From contig NZ_CP139781.1 of assembly GCF_019679435.2 (NCBI RefSeq), positions 1,984,001 to 2,048,000 of the forward strand: DNA of 64,000 nt, given 5' to 3'. Below are positions 43,883-52,982 of the stretch, piece by piece. This stretch comes from Actomonas aquatica (lineage in GTDB: Bacteria > Verrucomicrobiota > Verrucomicrobiia > Opitutales > Opitutaceae). The position numbers and the translations under genes are program-made. Below the pieces are notes generated by a model, which was not told the origin of the DNA, searched no databases, and saw nothing but the letters and a program-made list of their open reading frames with translations. The stretch's first letter is position 1; each line of letters begins with the position of its first letter.

Positions 43883-45436
43883 ATGAAGGTCCTCACCTCC
43901 GCCGACTCCAAGATCATCGCCTTCGACGACGCCGCCGGCCACTTCGCCAAGCTCCGTCACGCCGGACAGCGCATCGTGCAGTGCCACGGCACCTTCGACC
44001 TCGTGCACCCCGGCCACATCGTGCACTTCGAGGAAGCCCGCGCGCTCGGCGACATCCTCGTCGTGACCCTTACCGCCGAGAAGTTTGTCAACAAAGGCCC
44101 CGGTCGCCCCTTCTTCGACGACGCCATGCGCACCCGCTGGCTGGCCGCCCTCGCCTGCGTCGACTACGTGGTCATCATTCCTTTCCCCGCCGCCGTCGAA
44201 GCCATCGAGGCCGTCCGCCCGCACTACTATTGCAAGGGCACCGAATACGCCGACCAGGCCAACGACGTCACTGGCAACATCGCCGACGACGTCTCCACCG
44301 TGCGCCGTTGCGGCGGTCAGATGCGCTACGTCGGATCGGTCGTGCACAGCTCCACCAAGCTGCTCAACCGCCACTTCTCGCCCTACGCACCCGAGGTGCA
44401 GGAGTTCTGCCAACTCGTCGCCGCCGAGTGCCCGCCGGCCGAGTTCCGCCGCACCGTCGAGAGTTTTGCCAAGCTCAAGGTCCTCGTCATCGGCGACATC
44501 ATTTTCGACAAATACACCACCGTCGAAGTCCAGGGCCTCACCGCCAAGGACCGCATCCTCTCCGGCCGCTACGTCGAAGAGAGCCTGCAGGCCGGCGGCT
44601 CCCTCGCCGTGCTGCGCCACCTGCGCGAGTTCACCTCGCAGGTAAAACTCATCGGCCTCACCGGCACCGAGTCCTGGCTCAACGACACCCTCGCCCAATA
44701 CCTCCAGCCCGGCGAAGACGCCGTCGTGCGCGCCAAGTCCTTCACCACCGTGGTGAAGCAGCGCTTCGTCGAGTCGAAGGGCGAAGGCAAGGGCGTGAAC
44801 AAGCTCTTCTCGATCAACTATCTCAACAAGGAGGCTCCGGCCCCCGACGTGCAGAAGGCCCTGCTCTCCCGCATCACCAGCGAAGTCGACGAAGCCGACC
44901 TCGTCATCGTGATGGATTTCGGCCACGGCCTCATGGAGGACAAGGTGCGCGACCTCGTGCAGCGCCGCGCCAATTTCCTCGTGGTCAACTGCCAGACCAA
45001 CAGCGCCAACCACGGCTTCAACGTCATCAACCGCCGCTACCGCCGCGCCGACGCCTTCACCCTCGACCAGACCGAGATTCACCTCGCCGCCGGCAACCGC
45101 GACCTCAACTACGGCGAAGCCCTCACCGATCTCGCGAAGACCTTCCAGAGCCGCTACGCCTGGCTCACCCGCGGCGCCACCGAAACCCTCGGTCGCAACT
45201 GCCGCAAGGAACTCACCCGCTGCGTGCCCTTCGAGCGCTCGCCCGTCGACACCGTCGGCGCCGGTGACGCCTTCTGCGCCGTCGCCTCCCTTGCCGCCGT
45301 ATCCGGTGTGCCCCTACCGGTGGCCACCTTCATGGGTCAGCTCGCCGGCGCCCAGGCCGTCAAGGTCGTGGGCAATACCGAGCCCATCAACAAGGGCCGC
45401 TTCCTCAAAGCCGGCCAATCGATGCTCACCGTCTGA
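43883..45436 (+). CDS. hldE: Bifunctional heptose kinase/nucleotidyltransferase with reversed domain order (HldE-like)
   Basis: 517 aa. The nucleotidyltransferase domain comes first: HGTFDLVHPGHIVHFEEA (residues ~34-51, containing the HxGH-type site), through LNRHFSPYAPEV. The PfkB-type sugar kinase follows from about residue 195 (KVLVIGDIIFDKYTTVEVQG) to the ATP-site motif DTVGAGDAFCAVASLAAV near residue 455. In E. coli HldE the kinase is N-terminal, so the fusion here is in the opposite order. The two activities would turn heptose 7-phosphate into the 1,7-bisphosphate and, after GmhB, into NDP-heptose. It is preceded by two 19-bp palindromes. Confidence 0.85.
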   Translation: MKVLTSADSKIIAFDDAAGHFAKLRHAGQRIVQCHGTFDLVHPGHIVHFEEARALGDILVVTLTAEKFVNKGPGRPFFDDAMRTRWLAALACVDYVVIIPFPAAVEAIEAVRPHYYCKGTEYADQANDVTGNIADDVSTVRRCGGQMRYVGSVVHSSTKLLNRHFSPYAPEVQEFCQLVAAECPPAEFRRTVESFAKLKVLVIGDIIFDKYTTVEVQGLTAKDRILSGRYVEESLQAGGSLAVLRHLREFTSQVKLIGLTGTESWLNDTLAQYLQPGEDAVVRAKSFTTVVKQRFVESKGEGKGVNKLFSINYLNKEAPAPDVQKALLSRITSEVDEADLVIVMDFGHGLMEDKVRDLVQRRANFLVVNCQTNSANHGFNVINRRYRRADAFTLDQTEIHLAAGNRDLNYGEALTDLAKTFQSRYAWLTRGATETLGRNCRKELTRCVPFERSPVDTVGAGDAFCAVASLAAVSGVPLPVATFMGQLAGAQAVKVVGNTEPINKGRFLKAGQSMLTV

Positions 45437-45450
45437 ACCGCCCTCCCGCC

Positions 45451-45603
45451 TCAGGCCGCCGCCTCATGCCCTTCCTGCTCGTTCACCGTCATCGTTTCGA
45501 TCGCGCCGCTGGTCGCGGACGTCTCGACGTCGGTGACAGGCGGACCGAAACGGTCGGTGAGATCCATGAGGTCGAGCTGCAGCGGGTAAAGATGTTCGGA
45601 CAT
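45451..45603 (-). CDS. Possible small protein, unknown function
   Basis: 50 codons from the ATG at 45603: MSEHLYPLQLDLMDLTDRFG, then a Thr/Glu-rich tail ending NEQEGHEAAA. Third positions are mostly G or C, like the real genes, and the frame is acidic and protein-like. It lies in the 226-bp gap between two plus-strand genes, on the opposite strand, 14 bp after hldE. No family recognised. It could be chance. Confidence 0.35.
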   Translation of the reverse strand: MSEHLYPLQLDLMDLTDRFGPPVTDVETSATSGAIETMTVNEQEGHEAAA

Positions 45604-45662
45604 GAGCGTAATGGTGCTCTTCCCGTATCGACCCAACCGACCGCCAGTTAAACACATCCGCA

Positions 45663-46838
45663 ATGCCAACTTCGCCCCATCTGGCCATCTTCACTGACGA
45701 TCCCGACCGCGGCGGCGTCGCCGCCTACAACCACCAGGTGGCCATGGGCGCACGCCAACGCGGGTTTGAGGTTACGATGTTGCAAACCCGTAGCGCGGGT
45801 GCCGCTTTCCAAGAACAGAAGGCCGCCGGCATCGGTCATCACTGGATTCCGTATGACACAAGCGCCGAGTTTGTGCGGACGATCACCGATACCGAAACCG
45901 CCACGCGTCTGTTTCAAACTGCGAAGCCGGATGTGGTGCTATTCTCAGACTGCTGCGCGGTATCGAACATCGCCGCCAAGCACGTAGCGATTTCAGCCCA
46001 CCTGCCGTATCTCACGATCAATCACAACGCGGCACCCTACCTCGCTGAACGTTTCGCCCAATGCCTTCCGGTGGTGGGCAGCCAAATGGCCGGTGCTACG
46101 AACGTTATCACGGTTTCGACCGAGAACCTCCGCCTGTTGCGCGCTCATTTCGGACTGGCCGCTGATCGCGGGCTCGTCATTTACCCCGGAGCGACAGCCT
46201 CATTCTTCGCGCCGCCAAATGCCGTAAAACGCCGAGAACTCCGACAGCGCTATCGTATCGACGAGGATGCCATCGTCAGTTTCACCGCGTCCCGTCTCGA
46301 CCCGATGAAAGGGTTCCTCTTCCAGATCCGTGCGCTCGAGTTGCTGCGGCAACAAAACCCTCGTTCGAAGATCGTCTGTGTTTGGGCCGGCGATGGGGAA
46401 AGCTTGTCCGCCTTCAATCGGGAGATCGGCCAGAAACGATTGGGTGACCGTATCAAGCTGGTTGGGAGGCAGTCCGACATCCCGGGTTGGCTCGATGCAT
46501 CCGATATATTCACCCTGACTTCGCTCAGCGAAGGCATGCCCATTTGCATTATGGAGGCTATGGCCAAAAAGGTTCCGGTCATCAGCACCAACGTCGGCGG
46601 CGTGGCTGAAGAACTCGCCGACACCGGCATCCTGTTGCCCGATCCGAACACGCACCCGAAGGAGGTTGTGATCGGGCTCACCCAAGCCTGGCACGACTTG
46701 GAGAGCCATCCTGCCAAACGTCAGACCTTGATCGAAGCCGCGCATCAGCGCGCGTTGACCGAATTTCAAATTGAAGGCATGATCGATCGCGTGTTGACGG
46801 AGGTGGAACGCATTTCGTCCTCTCCCGCAGCAGTTTGA
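45663..46838 (+). CDS. Family-4 glycosyltransferase
   Basis: 391 aa, GT-B fold. The N-terminal half has TDDPDRGGVAAYNHQVAMGA and the C-terminal half has FTASRLDPMKGFLFQIRALE and the donor-site EX7E-like segment LSEGMPICIMEAMAKKVPVI, the usual GT4 signature. It transfers a sugar from a nucleotide donor (unknown) to a glycan or lipid-linked acceptor. Its stop overlaps the next gene's TTG start by 4 bp, so it is translationally coupled to gmhB. Third positions are less G/C-biased than in the OGT-like genes. Confidence 0.88.
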   Translation: MPTSPHLAIFTDDPDRGGVAAYNHQVAMGARQRGFEVTMLQTRSAGAAFQEQKAAGIGHHWIPYDTSAEFVRTITDTETATRLFQTAKPDVVLFSDCCAVSNIAAKHVAISAHLPYLTINHNAAPYLAERFAQCLPVVGSQMAGATNVITVSTENLRLLRAHFGLAADRGLVIYPGATASFFAPPNAVKRRELRQRYRIDEDAIVSFTASRLDPMKGFLFQIRALELLRQQNPRSKIVCVWAGDGESLSAFNREIGQKRLGDRIKLVGRQSDIPGWLDASDIFTLTSLSEGMPICIMEAMAKKVPVISTNVGGVAEELADTGILLPDPNTHPKEVVIGLTQAWHDLESHPAKRQTLIEAAHQRALTEFQIEGMIDRVLTEVERISSSPAAV

Positions 46839-47365
46839 AAACCGCCAAAGCCATCTTCCTTGATCGCGACGGAACCCTGATCGTCGATACGCACTACCTG
46901 CACGATCCCGCCGAGGTCCAGCTGCTGCCCGGCGTCTTTGAAGCCATCCGCTTGCTGCGTGAAGCGGGCTATCTCCTTTTCATCCTCACCAACCAAAGTG
47001 GTGTGGGGCGCGGCTACTTCCCGCTCGAAGATGTGCACCGTTGCAACGCTCGTATGTTTGAGTTGCTGGAGATCGAAGCGTCTTGGTTTTCCGCAACCGG
47101 CATTGCTCCCGAAGCGCCCGATCAACCTTCACGCTACCGAAAACCCAACCCTCAATTCATCAACGAGTGCGTTGATGCGTTCGACCTCGATCGCGAGGCA
47201 TGCTGGATGATTGGCGACCGGTCATCTGATGTGCTTTGCGGAATCAACGCCGGAATCCGAAGCGTCTTCCTTGGAGGTTGTCTGCCCAACGACGTGCCGG
47301 GCGACACCGCCAAGTTTTCGACCCTGCTGGACTTCGCCCGAGCGCACTGCGACGGACGGGCCTGA
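46835..47365 (+). CDS. gmhB: Heptose-1,7-bisphosphate phosphatase-like HAD protein (GmhB-like)
   Basis: 176 aa, starts at a TTG overlapping the previous stop. HAD motifs: IFLDRDGTLIVDTHYLHDP (nucleophile Asp), LTNQSGVGRGYF (Thr/Ser motif) and RKPNPQFINE with WMIGDRSSDVLCG (acidic motif). In E. coli GmhB a Cys/His cluster binds zinc between these motifs; here the corresponding loop (SATGIAPEAPDQPSRYRKPN) has no Cys, so it is a zinc-free variant or another HAD-IIIA phosphatase. With GmhA and HldE on the same strand, the heptose phosphatase role is the best fit. Its stop abuts the convergent SDR gene with no gap. Confidence 0.8.
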   Translation: MKTAKAIFLDRDGTLIVDTHYLHDPAEVQLLPGVFEAIRLLREAGYLLFILTNQSGVGRGYFPLEDVHRCNARMFELLEIEASWFSATGIAPEAPDQPSRYRKPNPQFINECVDAFDLDREACWMIGDRSSDVLCGINAGIRSVFLGGCLPNDVPGDTAKFSTLLDFARAHCDGRA

Positions 47366-48373
47366 TCAGGCGGCGTCTTTGTGCAACCTATCGCACCAGT
47401 TCGGTGAGCCAGAGCTTCCCAACGCCCCGACCAGAAAATCCTGCAAGGCTTTCTCCGGAGCCTTTGCCTCGAAACCCCACCAGGTTCGCGCCCGATCCGG
47501 ATTGCCGCATGAGCGTTTGATGTCGTTTTCACGGGCGGGCAAATACACCGGTGCAGGGAGATCGGGCACCAGACGCTGAATCATAGTCGCGATGCTGTTC
47601 AGTGAAACCTCCGCCCCGGTGCAAACATTGGCTATTTCCACCCGCGCTTCACTCTCCAAGGCGGCAGCAACGCAGGCCCTCGCCACATCCCGCACTGCAA
47701 CAAAATCGCGAGTTTGCTCACCATCCCCAAATATCGTCAGCGCCTTACCTTGGCGTCCCAGATCGACGAACTTCGACAGCACGCCGGAATAGGGCGACGA
47801 CGGATCCTGCCGCGGACCGAATACATTGAAGAAGCGTAGGCAGCTTGCGCTCGCACCACCCACCCGCGCGGCCACCGCCAATATCTGCTCGGAGATCAGC
47901 TTGGCCGCGCCGTATCGACCCAAGGGACACGGCATGAGATCCTCGTGCAATGCGCCTTGATGCGCGTCACCATACACTGCCGCCGACGAAGCCATCACAA
48001 TCCGCCGCACGCCCAGCTTCGCGGCGGTCTCGGCCAACACATGGGTGGCCTCGATATTGATCCGAAAATTGTAATCCGGATCCCGGTCTGCCTGCGGCAC
48101 GGAAACGAGGGCCGCCAAATGAATAATGGCGGAAGGCCGCACCTGCTCCAGCACGCGCCGAAATGCGACCGTGTCGGTGAGGTCGGTGCGCTGGATACTA
48201 AAACGCGAGTCTTCGATCACGTTCGCCAGGTTTTCCATGCGACCCGTGCTGAAATTGTCCACCCCCACCACCGCGTTATGCGACCGCAGCAACTCCTCCA
48301 CAACATGGCTGCCGATGAAACCAGCACAGCCGGTCACCAACACCGTATCAGTTGATGGTAAGCTTGCGATCAT
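47366..48373 (-). CDS. NAD-dependent epimerase/dehydratase (SDR), UDP-sugar epimerase-like
   Basis: 335 aa, extended SDR. NAD site VTGCAGFIGSHVVEELLR (residues ~13-30), serine motif MASSAAVYGDAHQGAL, catalytic YGAAK intact, and the sugar-binding LRFFNVFGPRQDPSSPYSGV typical of UDP-glucose/GlcNAc 4-epimerases. It is the last gene of the 14-gene minus-strand sugar cluster, 28 bp after the GT2 gene, and is directly abutted by convergent gmhB. The exact nucleotide sugar is unknown. Confidence 0.85.
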   Translation of the reverse strand: MIASLPSTDTVLVTGCAGFIGSHVVEELLRSHNAVVGVDNFSTGRMENLANVIEDSRFSIQRTDLTDTVAFRRVLEQVRPSAIIHLAALVSVPQADRDPDYNFRINIEATHVLAETAAKLGVRRIVMASSAAVYGDAHQGALHEDLMPCPLGRYGAAKLISEQILAVAARVGGASASCLRFFNVFGPRQDPSSPYSGVLSKFVDLGRQGKALTIFGDGEQTRDFVAVRDVARACVAAALESEARVEIANVCTGAEVSLNSIATMIQRLVPDLPAPVYLPARENDIKRSCGNPDRARTWWGFEAKAPEKALQDFLVGALGSSGSPNWCDRLHKDAA

Positions 48374-48401
48374 GACGGGCGAGGCTCACGCGGCGGCGGA
48401 A

Positions 48402-49262
48402 TTAGGCCGCCATGCCTTGTTGGTAAAGGTGGCCACTCTTATTGACCGCATCTTGCGCCCAATATGCGCGCCAATGCAGCCAATCGCGATCCTGCTCCGG
48501 ATACTCCACGCAGTGAGGGCGCAACTGCTTCTCCAGTTCGGCGTATCCATCCAAAATCTTCCAAAGATCAACCACTGCACTGTAGTTCGTGCGCTTCTCG
48601 TAAACGCGCTGACAGGCAAAGAAGGTCTTGTCGAAAAACATGCCGTGTTTGAACGCCAATGCGTGGTTGAGATAATAGTCAGCATGAGAGCCGAGCGTCC
48701 CCAGCATGCCGGCAATGTCGCTCCCACCCTGACCCAGCCACCAGTCGGTGCGGAAGATCGCACTGGGGGAGGTGACCACGGAGCGGCACTTGAGGAAACC
48801 TTCGCAGCATTGGCGCGGGGTGTTGTAGCCGACGGTTTCGGCCGTGCCCATGCCTCCGGTGATCTTGTTCAACTCGTCGGTGAAGATGCCGCAGATGCCG
48901 TAAAACCCGGCCGGGCGTTCGTCGCGCTCCAGCGCCGTCACGGCGCGTTGGAAAAACTCCTTGTTGGCCACGAAGTCGTCGGCCGCCGTGCAATAGAGAT
49001 ACTTGCCGCGCACCCGCGACAACATGTCCTGGGCGGCCGGCATCACGCCGCGGTTTTCCGGGAAGTAGTTCACCTTGATGCGCGAGTCCTTCTTTTCGTA
49101 TTCGCGCAGGATGTCGCGGCTCTCATCCGTCGAGCCGTCTTCGGTGACCACGATTTCGAAGTCACGAAAGGTCTGCATGAGCATGCCGTTGAGGCACTGG
49201 CGCAGGTAGCGACCATAGTTGTAACTGGCGAAGCAGACGGAGAGGAGCGGCGGACGGGACAT
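48402..49262 (-). CDS. Family-2 glycosyltransferase
   Basis: 286 aa, GT-A fold. N-terminal LSVCFASYNYGRYLRQCLNG, then FEIVVTEDGSTDESRDILRE and the metal-binding acidic motif YCTAADDFVANKEFF near residue 95. It would transfer a nucleotide-activated sugar, donor unknown. It lies 20 bp after the ThDP-enzyme gene in the same operon, so it may transfer the product of that operon. There are no membrane helices, consistent with a cytoplasmic enzyme. Confidence 0.88.
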   Translation of the reverse strand: MSRPPLLSVCFASYNYGRYLRQCLNGMLMQTFRDFEIVVTEDGSTDESRDILREYEKKDSRIKVNYFPENRGVMPAAQDMLSRVRGKYLYCTAADDFVANKEFFQRAVTALERDERPAGFYGICGIFTDELNKITGGMGTAETVGYNTPRQCCEGFLKCRSVVTSPSAIFRTDWWLGQGGSDIAGMLGTLGSHADYYLNHALAFKHGMFFDKTFFACQRVYEKRTNYSAVVDLWKILDGYAELEKQLRPHCVEYPEQDRDWLHWRAYWAQDAVNKSGHLYQQGMAA

Positions 49263-49282
49263 GGTCGAAAAAAGGAAAAGGG

Positions 49283-51121
49283 TCAGGCGGATGTCGAAGC
49301 GGGTGCGACCGGGCGCGGCGCGGCGATTTCATCCCAGGCGGGAATCATCATCGCCTCGGCAAACTCACGGCGCTCCAGCAGTGGGGCCATGTCTTCCAAG
49401 GGACGCGCGGCAAAGGTGCCGTCTTCGCGCTGGCGGAAGCCCTGGCGGGGCGTGATCTCCTGATTCGGCGCCGTGTGCACGACGCAGAGACTCGGTCCCG
49501 GCGCGGCCAGCGCCGCGGCCAGACCGTCGCTCAGCTCACCTCGCTCGGTGATTTCAAAGACGGGCAAACCATAGGCCGCCGCGACCTTGGTGTAGTCGGG
49601 CAGACTCACCCCACCGGACGCTTGCGAGCCGGTGTAACGCGCGCCGAGAAACTCGCTCTGCGTGTGGCGGATCGACATGTAGCCGCGGTTGTCGGAGATG
49701 AAGATTTTGATCGGCAGCTGGTGATGCAGAATCGTCTGCAGCTCCTGGATGTTGAGCTGGGCGCTGCCATCACCACACAGGCAGATGGTGCGACGACGTT
49801 CCCCGCCGATGCAGATGCCGATGCTCTCCGGAAACCCGGAGCCCATCGAGCACAAGGCGGTCGACAGATACATGCGTTGCCGGCCTTTCAGCTCAAAGGT
49901 CTGGAAGGAGGTGTAAACATTGGTGCCACCGCCATCGACGACCACGAGGTCATCGTCGGCACTCAGGTCCGACAGGGTGCGCACATAATCGTAGGGGCTG
50001 ATCTCCCCGGTCGTCGCGGCTGGCGGCTGCAGGTAGTCGCGGTAACGCTCACACGCCGCCATCCAGGCGCTGCGCGCCGCCGGCGCCTGAAACGGCGCGC
50101 GGGCCGACAGCCGGTCAAGAAAGCGTCCGGCATCGGCCTGCACCGGCAGGTGCACCGGGACCGTGCGCTCCGCGAGTTCATCGGGATCGATATCCACCAC
50201 CACGATCTTCGCGGTGCGGGCAAAGGCGTGAAACATCGTGCCGGTCACCGGGATGTTCAGATGGGAACCCACCGCGATGAGCAGGTCGCAGTTTTGCACC
50301 GCCAGATTGGCGCCCCGCTGACCCGCCACACCCGGTCGACCGAGGTTGAGCGGGTGGCCGCTGGGCATCACATCGATGGCGCCCCAGGTGGTAACGAACG
50401 GGAGTTGGGTCTCCTCGACCAAGCGCGCGAATTTGTCGCGGGCTCCGCTGCGCACGACGCCATAGCCGGCGAGCAGGAGCGGACGTTCGGCCTGAGCGAT
50501 CCAGGAGGCAATGGTGTCGATCGACTCGTGCGTCGGCTCCAGCACGAGGTCGGCCGTGGTGGCATCGTCGGCCGGATCGTAGTGGCGGCAGGTCGCCGGA
50601 TCGATGTCGGCCCATTGCAGGTCGAGCGGCAGGTCGATCCACACCGGACCGGGACGGCCGGTGGTGGCGAGGTGCAGCGCGCGACCGAGTTCGTAGGGAA
50701 AATCTTCGGCCTTTTCGACCATGACGGCCGACTTGGTCATGCTCTCGACCAGCGGAATCACATCCAGCTCCTGCGTGCCCAACTGGCGGATACGCTTGTG
50801 GCGGGTGGTGTGCGCCACGCGGGTCTGGCCGGACACAAAAAGACAGGGCACCGAATCGAGCCATGCGGCAGCGAGGCCGGTGATGGCATTGGTCACGCCC
50901 GGACCCGTCGTCACGAAACACACTCCGAGGCCTTCGGTGACGCGGGCATTGGCCTGCGCGGCAAAGGCGGCCGCCTGTTCGTGGTGATGAAAGATCGGCT
51001 CGATGCGCCCGGTCTGGGCCGCCGAATCAAACAGGTGCACGACGGCACCGCCGGTGAGGCCGAAGACGTTCTTCACCCCATGGTCGGCGAGGGTTTCAGC
51101 GAGGTAGTCGGTGAGTTTCAT
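49283..51121 (-). CDS. ThDP-dependent acetolactate-synthase-like enzyme of a sugar operon
   Basis: 612 aa, three-domain ThDP enzyme. The activating Glu is in FHHHEQAAAFAAQ (residue ~47), the middle domain is FAD/nucleotide-like (LLLAGYGVVRSGARDKFARL), and the cofactor motif is GDGSAQLNIQELQT...ISDN. Acetolactate synthases of amino-acid synthesis look similar, but in a nucleotide-sugar operon such enzymes (known case: YerE in yersiniose synthesis) add the two carbons of pyruvate to a keto-sugar. That role is inferred from context. It lies 33 bp after an SDR that could reduce the product. Confidence 0.85.
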   Translation of the reverse strand: MKLTDYLAETLADHGVKNVFGLTGGAVVHLFDSAAQTGRIEPIFHHHEQAAAFAAQANARVTEGLGVCFVTTGPGVTNAITGLAAAWLDSVPCLFVSGQTRVAHTTRHKRIRQLGTQELDVIPLVESMTKSAVMVEKAEDFPYELGRALHLATTGRPGPVWIDLPLDLQWADIDPATCRHYDPADDATTADLVLEPTHESIDTIASWIAQAERPLLLAGYGVVRSGARDKFARLVEETQLPFVTTWGAIDVMPSGHPLNLGRPGVAGQRGANLAVQNCDLLIAVGSHLNIPVTGTMFHAFARTAKIVVVDIDPDELAERTVPVHLPVQADAGRFLDRLSARAPFQAPAARSAWMAACERYRDYLQPPAATTGEISPYDYVRTLSDLSADDDLVVVDGGGTNVYTSFQTFELKGRQRMYLSTALCSMGSGFPESIGICIGGERRRTICLCGDGSAQLNIQELQTILHHQLPIKIFISDNRGYMSIRHTQSEFLGARYTGSQASGGVSLPDYTKVAAAYGLPVFEITERGELSDGLAAALAAPGPSLCVVHTAPNQEITPRQGFRQREDGTFAARPLEDMAPLLERREFAEAMMIPAWDEIAAPRPVAPASTSA

Positions 51122-51154
51122 GACGAAGCAACGAAAGTTGGTAGCGGCGGCGGG

Positions 51155-51943
51155 TCAGCCCACCCCGTTGAAGTGAAAGTAGTGACGAGCCTGGCCACCC
51201 TCGACCGGGACGATGGAGCCCACGCAGAACGAAGCCTGTTGCGAGCAGAGCAGCGCGACCATCGGGCTGATCTCATCGGTGCGGCCAAAACGCTTCAGCA
51301 CGGTGCGCTCCTCGAGGTATTTTTCGGCGTGCTCGGGACGCTCTTCCATCACGGTGGCCCAGTGGCCGCGTTCGGTGAAAACGACGCCCGGCAAAACGGC
51401 CGACATGACAATGCCATCGGTGGCGAGCACGCGGCCCATGGAGCGGGTGTAGGCGGTGTAGGCGGCCTTGATCGCGCAATACGGCACCGGGCCGCTGTTC
51501 TCCATCGAGGCCCCGGCGGAGATGTTCACGATACGCCCCCAGCCCTTCTCCTTCATCGACGGGATGAAGCAGTTGTTGGTTTCGATGTGCACCTCGAGGT
51601 TGAGGCGGAAAATCCGGCGCCAGTCGGTGATCGGGCACAGCGGATCGGTCACGCCGAGCGTGTCGCCGACGTTGTTGATCACGATGTCGGGCACGCCCCA
51701 GTTGGCGCGCAACTCATCGGCCATGCGCTGCGGGCCGCCCTCTTCGGCGATGTCGATGACGATGGCGTAGTGCCCGGCTTCCTTGCCGCCGAGCGCCGCC
51801 AACGCGGCGGCCGCGTCGTCGGGTTTGCGGGTGGTGAAGGCAACACTCACGCCCTCGCGGGCGAGTTCGGCGCAGATGGCGGCACCGATGCCGGTGGCTC
51901 CGCCGGTGATGACGGCTTTCTTTCCTTTGATTCCTAGATCCAT
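51155..51943 (-). CDS. Short-chain dehydrogenase/reductase
   Basis: 262 aa from the ATG at 51943; the open frame extends upstream inside the aldolase gene but is not coding. Classical SDR: cofactor loop TGGATGIGAAICAELAREG, INNVGDTLGVTD, catalytic Ser/Tyr/Lys in VNISAGASMENSGPV and YCAIK (Tyr and Lys present). It is typical of 3-oxoacyl or keto-sugar reductases. Between the aldolase and the ThDP gene it may reduce a keto intermediate made by one of them. NADPH or NADH preference cannot be judged. Confidence 0.85.
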   Translation of the reverse strand: MDLGIKGKKAVITGGATGIGAAICAELAREGVSVAFTTRKPDDAAAALAALGGKEAGHYAIVIDIAEEGGPQRMADELRANWGVPDIVINNVGDTLGVTDPLCPITDWRRIFRLNLEVHIETNNCFIPSMKEKGWGRIVNISAGASMENSGPVPYCAIKAAYTAYTRSMGRVLATDGIVMSAVLPGVVFTERGHWATVMEERPEHAEKYLEERTVLKRFGRTDEISPMVALLCSQQASFCVGSIVPVEGGQARHYFHFNGVG

Positions 51944-51959
51944 GGCTGGGGTTCCGTGG

Positions 51960-52982
51960 TTAAGCAGCGACCTCCTCGGCCGCTTTGGCCGCCAGTTCTT
52001 TGGCGACTTCGATGATGATGTCTTCCTGACCCGCCACGACTTTGCGGCGGCCCAGTTCGAAAAAGAGATCGCGCGCATCGACGCCAAATTGGCGGGAAAT
52101 GCGGGCGGCGGGTTTGGCAAAGGTCGACACCACGCCGGCCATGCCACTCACGATGCTGCCCGAACGCACGACGGGCACCGTTTCGAGGATCTGCTCCTCG
52201 GCGAGATCGGACAACTCGAGCACCTTGTAGAGATCGATCCCGGTTTCATAACCGAGCTTGTGCAGCACGCCGACCAGCACCTCGAGTTGGGTGTTGCCGG
52301 CGCCGGCGCCAAAACCGCGGGCCGTGCCATCGACGATGGTCGCACCGACTTCGAGAGCGGCGACGGAATTGGCGACCGCCATGCCGAGATTGTTGTGCGC
52401 GTGAAAACCGACCGCGATGTCGAGACCTTGGACCATGACATCGATGCGGCGACGCACCTCATCGGGTAGCAGCGCGCCGGCGGAGTCCATGAGCACGACG
52501 CCTTGGGCGCCGGCATCGGCCATCTTGCGGGCCTCCTCGCGCAGCGTTTCCGGCTCGGCCATGTGGCTCATCATGAGGTTGCCGTAGGCCGCGCAACCGC
52601 GTTCACGGGCATAGGTCAGATGACGCAGCGTGGTGTCGGCTTCCGTGCAATGGGAACCCACGCGCACGACCTCGGCTCCGAGATCGATGGCCGGACCGAG
52701 GTCGCGTTTGATGGTGCCGAAACCGGCGATCACAAACACACCGAGGCGGGAGCGTTGCAGGTTGGCGCGCGCCACGCGGATCATGTCGGCATCGGAGACG
52801 CGGGCCAGACCGAGCTGCAGCGAGGACGCGGCGAGACCGTTGCCGTGGCCGACCTCCACCACCGGGATGCCGGCGGCATCGGCGGCGCGACAGTAGGCCG
52901 CGATCTGGGCTTCGGTGAGCTGGTGCGCGACCGCATGGTTGCCGTCGCGCAAGGTGGGATCACTGACGAGAATCGAGGTCAT
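51960..52982 (-). CDS. 4-hydroxy-2-oxovalerate aldolase-like enzyme
   Basis: 340 aa, HMGL-like TIM barrel. The catalytic and metal segment is DPTLRDGNHAVAHQL at residues ~8-22, the metal-binding His pair lies in GFHAHNNLGMAVANSV, and DGTARGFGAGAGNTQLEVL follows. Known enzymes (DmpG/MhpE) split 4-hydroxy-2-oxovalerate into pyruvate and acetaldehyde, or run in reverse. It overlaps the acetaldehyde dehydrogenase gene by 4 bp, as in catabolic operons. No ring-cleavage genes are nearby, so a biosynthetic direction in glycan assembly is inferred. Confidence 0.88.
   Translation of the reverse strand: MTSILVSDPTLRDGNHAVAHQLTEAQIAAYCRAADAAGIPVVEVGHGNGLAASSLQLGLARVSDADMIRVARANLQRSRLGVFVIAGFGTIKRDLGPAIDLGAEVVRVGSHCTEADTTLRHLTYARERGCAAYGNLMMSHMAEPETLREEARKMADAGAQGVVLMDSAGALLPDEVRRRIDVMVQGLDIAVGFHAHNNLGMAVANSVAALEVGATIVDGTARGFGAGAGNTQLEVLVGVLHKLGYETGIDLYKVLELSDLAEEQILETVPVVRSGSIVSGMAGVVSTFAKPAARISRQFGVDARDLFFELGRRKVVAGQEDIIIEVAKELAAKAAEEVAA

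Noticed and set aside
49283..51121. Acetolactate synthase for branched-chain amino acid synthesis
   Set aside because: No small regulatory subunit, ilvC or leu genes nearby; sits between a GT2 and an SDR in a sugar operon, so the housekeeping role is unlikely though not excluded.
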